Assembly: GCF_041751335.1 (NCBI RefSeq)
Contig: NZ_JBGSXS010000295.1
Coordinates: 1 to 26,875 of the forward strand
DNA from: Aquiflexum sp041751335
Lineage (GTDB): Bacteria > Bacteroidota > Bacteroidia > Cytophagales > Cyclobacteriaceae
Reading direction: 5' to 3'
DNA: 26,875 nt
Numbering within the stretch: the stretch's first letter is position 1; every line of letters starts with the position of its first letter. This document shows, piece by piece, positions 24,221-26,875 of the stretch. A program made the position numbers and the translations under genes. The notes beneath the pieces were generated by a model, which ran no database searches, was not told the DNA's origin, and saw only the letters and a program-made list of their open reading frames with translations.

Positions 24221-24321
24221 CTTCTTGGTTCTTGTTTCTTGGCTCCCCGATTCTCGAGGCAGGCTTTGATTCTAGGTTCTTTCTCTCTTCATCCTTCCTC
24301 CCTCAACCTTCAACCTTCCCA
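24221..24321. repeat. Low-complexity pyrimidine-rich tract
   Basis: The plus strand is a run of imperfect short words: CTTCTTGGTTCTTGTTTCTTGG (24221-24242, two to three copies of a TTCTTGG-like unit), then TTCTAGGTTCTTTCTC and finally CAACCTTCAACCTTCCC (24304-24320, 7-bp units). It abuts the 3' end of rsmG. It looks like slippage-derived or dispersed repeat DNA with no coding potential. Confidence 0.5.
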
Positions 24322-24954
24322 TCACCTTTTCCCTTCCCAAGGAACATAGACCACTTTTTTAGTCTCAAAAAATTCTTCTTTGAAGTAATCTTCTAAATGA
24401 TAGCTTACATAACTCAGGTCTCTTTCTTCCATTTCCTCGTCCACATCCCCACCTTTGAGCAGTAAAATGCCGTTCTGGAATTCATTGAAATCTTCTCTTT
24501 TGAATTTTCCCTTGACCCAGGGAAGGAAATTTGCAAACCTGGTAACTGCCCTACTGATAATAAAATCATACCTTCTTACCAAGTCCTCTGCCCTCGTTTG
24601 TTGGGCTTCTACATTGGTGAGTTTAAGTTGTCGGGCAACATCCTTGACCACAGTTATTTTTTTACCGATTGAATCAACCAAATGAAAATGCGTTTCAGGA
24701 AATAAAATTGCTAAGGGTATCCCGGGAAACCCTCCACCTGTCCCAATATCCAATATTTTTGTACCGGGCTTGAATTCTATAACTTTGGCAATTCCCAAAG
24801 AGTGGAGCACATGTTTTTCATAAAAATACTCCATGTCCTTCCTGCTGATTACATTGATTTTCTCATTCCATTCTTCATAAATGGGTTTGAGTTTGGAAAA
24901 TTTATCTTGTTGTTCAGGAGTAAGGTCAGGAAAGTACTTGAGGATAATGTCCAT
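24322..24954 (-). CDS. rsmG: 16S rRNA (guanine-527-N7) methyltransferase
   Basis: A 210-residue SAM-dependent methyltransferase (GidB) that methylates N7 of G527 in 16S rRNA. The SAM-binding motif ILDIGTGGGFPGIPLAI is at about residues 68-84 and is nearly family-diagnostic. KLKPIYEEWNEKINVISRKD at the N-terminus, FHLVDSIGKKITVV after the SAM motif and IISRAVTRF at about 133-141 are the other conserved blocks. Length is normal. It is a single gene on the minus strand, with repeat-rich DNA on its 3' side. Loss of RsmG is known to give low-level streptomycin resistance in several bacteria; here the gene looks intact. Confidence 0.95.
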   Translation of the reverse strand: MDIILKYFPDLTPEQQDKFSKLKPIYEEWNEKINVISRKDMEYFYEKHVLHSLGIAKVIEFKPGTKILDIGTGGGFPGIPLAILFPETHFHLVDSIGKKITVVKDVARQLKLTNVEAQQTRAEDLVRRYDFIISRAVTRFANFLPWVKGKFKREDFNEFQNGILLLKGGDVDEEMEERDLSYVSYHLEDYFKEEFFETKKVVYVPWEGKR

Positions 24955-25299
24955 GAATTAATTTTTTTTCTGTTTGCAAAATTAAAGGATAAAAGTGGAT
25001 TTAGATGTTTGCAGTTTAGAATTTGACAATTCTAAAAAGTAGACAGCATTAGTTTTAAAAAAAATTGGATGCTTTGAAGGTTTTCATAAAAAAAGCTGCT
25101 AAAATATTTGGACATTCAATTTAATTTTTTCGCCTTAAATATATCCGCAAAGACACAAGTAAAGGGCAAAATCAGCCAAGTTCTATGACAGACCATGGTT
25201 TGCTTCTACTTCCGACTTCGTTCCGATGGCCATCGGGATTCCAGCCATTTCCTAGAAAAACGAGGGCCACTTCCAGATTGGCGGATCTACAGATTTCAC
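24955..25299. other. Gene-free gap with a perfect palindrome
   Basis: No convincing gene lies between rsmG and the haloperoxidase-like gene, although the latter half has moderately higher GC. It contains the perfect 14-bp palindrome CCGATGGCCATCGG (25223-25236) in a context (ACTTCCGACTTCG before it, GGATTCCAGCC after it) that looks like dispersed intergenic repeat sequence. The part near 24955-25010 should hold the rsmG promoter; I could not single one out. Confidence 0.45.
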
Positions 25300-26649
25300 T
25301 TATTCCACTTTTGCAAGATTCTCATTTTTCGTTGAAACTCTATCAAGTAGATGATGTCCCACTTTTTGACCTTTGGTGGCACCATTCACTACTGCAGGCA
25401 TATAGTGAATGCCTCCATAAAGTCTACTGATTGCTGCCTCATCCGCAGCTTGTCTGAATGAATCAAATTTCCTTACAGGAAGTCCATAAGCTACTTCTGT
25501 TGAATCGATAAAATGAAATGGCTCACCAAAAAGACTGGTCAAAGTCTCTGCGGCTGCATTGGAAATCACCGAATGTCCGCTTGTGTACTCTGGAAATGGT
25601 GGAGTTTGCAAAAGAGGTAACCAATCCTCATCAATGTATTTGTTGATGTAGGTTTCAGGTCTGATCAAGACACTTCTGTATTTTTCGTCCCAACATGCGA
25701 TAAAACCGTCAAATAATGCAACCCCTGTCATTGCTAAAGTTTCAGCAGTACTCTTCCAATCCTGTCCAGCTGTTTTGGAGGAAATTGCAGCTATTCCCAT
25801 CCAGTGTCCTCCCGGAGTTATTTTCTTTTCGGCAAACATTACATGGCCCTTGACATTCACTTTGTAGGGATTGCAATCCCAGAACATGGCGATGTCTTTT
25901 TGCTCAGTTGTGAGATTTTTGGTAGTCAAAAAAACTTCCTCGGCTTCTTTAAAAAACTGACTGCTTTTATCATTGGAAAATTCAGTGGGTGGAACGGATT
26001 TGTATTGCCCTGCTGAGTCAAGTACAAATGACCTGATTTTATTCCAATGGGGCTCTATTCCTTCCATGTATGCCGGAGGTGTTGGCTGCCATGTATTTGG
26101 AGCATTGCTTACTGTGTATTTTTCAAATGAACGGCTTTGGTGGTAATTGTCATTTTTGGAGTAGGCAATCACATGGTCGGCTACTTCTTCACCCAATTGA
26201 ACTGACCGGTTGAAGACTTTTTTGGGAATCCCTTTTGATCTGATTTCCTTTAGCGCGGCTTCTTTATGGGTATTCATCATTTCTTCCGAGAAAATCAAAG
26301 CAGTAGCTACTTTATAATATGCAATCAAGGAAGCCAGAGGATAATATATTTCACCTTCAGTAACAAATTCAGTAGGCACAAAACCATTCAATTGCCCCAT
26401 CAGACTCTTGTATTGAGGATCAGCCAAAACTGCTACTTCATAGGCAGCTATAGATGGATAGGCATAAATCCTACTGGCTACTGGAGGGGAAAAAATATCG
26501 TGAATGATGACATTGGTCAATCTGATCTGGGCAGCAGTTTGGTAGGAACCATCTGTGATGATTTCCTGATAATCACTATTGTCCTGACAGGCTACAATAC
26601 CAGCAATGACTAATAAAGTGAAAAGAAATTTTGGGAAGAGATTTTTCAT
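25300..26649 (-). CDS. Vanadium haloperoxidase / PAP2-superfamily lipoprotein
   Basis: A 449-residue predicted lipoprotein with lipobox GIVAC (Cys21) at the end of an N-terminal hydrophobic stretch, so exported and membrane-anchored. The three PAP2/vanadium haloperoxidase motifs are complete and in order: K-x6-R-P (Lys323 to Arg330 in KYRSVLIRPE), SGH (His359 in PEYTSGHSV) and S-R-x5-H (Arg409, His415 in SRLYGGIHY). These residues bind phosphate or vanadate. The overall length and the preceding helical region (AAQIRLTNVIIHDIFSPPVA) fit the vanadium-dependent haloperoxidase-like proteins common in Bacteroidota rather than the small PAP2 lipid phosphatases. Whether it is a phosphatase or haloperoxidase cannot be decided by eye. 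It stands alone and no terminator is evident after its stop. Confidence 0.88.
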   Translation of the reverse strand: MKNLFPKFLFTLLVIAGIVACQDNSDYQEIITDGSYQTAAQIRLTNVIIHDIFSPPVASRIYAYPSIAAYEVAVLADPQYKSLMGQLNGFVPTEFVTEGEIYYPLASLIAYYKVATALIFSEEMMNTHKEAALKEIRSKGIPKKVFNRSVQLGEEVADHVIAYSKNDNYHQSRSFEKYTVSNAPNTWQPTPPAYMEGIEPHWNKIRSFVLDSAGQYKSVPPTEFSNDKSSQFFKEAEEVFLTTKNLTTEQKDIAMFWDCNPYKVNVKGHVMFAEKKITPGGHWMGIAAISSKTAGQDWKSTAETLAMTGVALFDGFIACWDEKYRSVLIRPETYINKYIDEDWLPLLQTPPFPEYTSGHSVISNAAAETLTSLFGEPFHFIDSTEVAYGLPVRKFDSFRQAADEAAISRLYGGIHYMPAVVNGATKGQKVGHHLLDRVSTKNENLAKVE

Positions 26650-26808
26650 TATGAGGAAATTCTAATGTAATTGGACTTCAAATTTAACAATTCCTTTTGT
26701 CTAAGTCAAAGAGGGAATGATTTGAGTGGGTTTGGAACATCAAAGCTAATTATTAATACGTGATTCCAAAGTTTTTGTCCCTCCATATAAGCTGATTTTT
26801 AGCAGGTA

Positions 26809-26874
26809 TCAATTATTGATTTTCAGAAAAACAGGTTTACCGTTGTTTCTCACAGCGACCAAATGTGGCGTCCC
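26809..26874 (-). CDS. C-terminal end of an unidentified protein (partial)
   Basis: Read from the right edge on the minus strand, an open frame ends in TGA (26809-26811) and encodes 21 residues, GTPHLVAVRNNGKPVFLKIN and a final N. It looks protein-like but is too short to assign. The remaining sequence between it and the haloperoxidase-like gene (26650-26808) should contain that gene's promoter and holds nothing else I recognise. Confidence 0.35.
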   Translation of the reverse strand, partial: GTPHLVAVRNNGKPVFLKINN

Positions 26875-26875
26875 A

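Noticed and set aside
20644..26875. The dnaE-Fic-sialidase-haloperoxidase interval considered as a defence island or integrated element
   Set aside because: No integrase, attachment-site repeat, transposase or recognised defence gene occurs, and rsmG, a core gene, lies inside it. It is better read as a repeat-rich, slowly turning-over region.

Overview
The window is ordinary chromosomal DNA of an AT-rich Bacteroidota, most likely order Cytophagales and close to Cyclobacteriaceae. That assignment rests on the style of the encoded proteins (MutH-free housekeeping genes with typical Bacteroidota IspH, Cmk and Nqr sequences, a DnaE with a fused N-terminal exonuclease, lipoprotein beta-propellers, a DUF1080 protein), on -7 promoter boxes of the TAnnTTTG type, on near absence of Shine-Dalgarno sequences, and on intergenic repeat debris of a kind common in this phylum. 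No rRNA, tRNA, CRISPR array or intact insertion sequence was seen.

Layout, left to right. The left edge holds the last codons of an unidentified gene, then a 6-bladed beta-propeller lipoprotein (146-1351) and a stand-alone AAA/DUF4143 ATPase (1408-2556) whose promoter carries two copies of a perfect 14-bp palindrome. Convergent to it is an acyl-CoA dehydrogenase (2686-3828, minus), followed by adenine deaminase (4061-5695, minus). Divergent from ade is cmk-ispH (5850-7443), overlapping genes for CMP kinase and the last step of the MEP isoprenoid pathway. Next comes the Na+-translocating NADH:quinone oxidoreductase operon nqrABCDE (7576-12277), which ends in a strong terminator with no nqrF. 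A DUF502 membrane protein and a secreted DUF1080 protein follow.

The central block is on the minus strand: selU (mnmH) and selD, a two-gene selenium pathway that makes selenophosphate and uses it for 2-selenouridine in tRNA; trxA thioredoxin; and dnaE, the replicative polymerase alpha subunit with built-in proofreading and PHP domains plus a clamp-binding motif.

From about 20.7 kb the sequence becomes more accessory in character: a 50-codon remnant of a GNAT acetyltransferase resembling TacT-type toxins, a Fic family AMPylase whose 5' end looks frameshifted in a T tract, a secreted sialidase-like BNR protein with an inverted-repeat promoter region, a stretch of degenerate intergenic repeats, rsmG (minus) and a vanadium haloperoxidase/PAP2-type lipoprotein (minus). 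The right edge may hold the end of another minus-strand gene.

I did not find a clear new multi-gene system. The items most worth following up are the twin palindromic operators at the DUF4143 ATPase, the frameshifted Fic start next to the GNAT remnant, and the NQR operon without its NqrF subunit.
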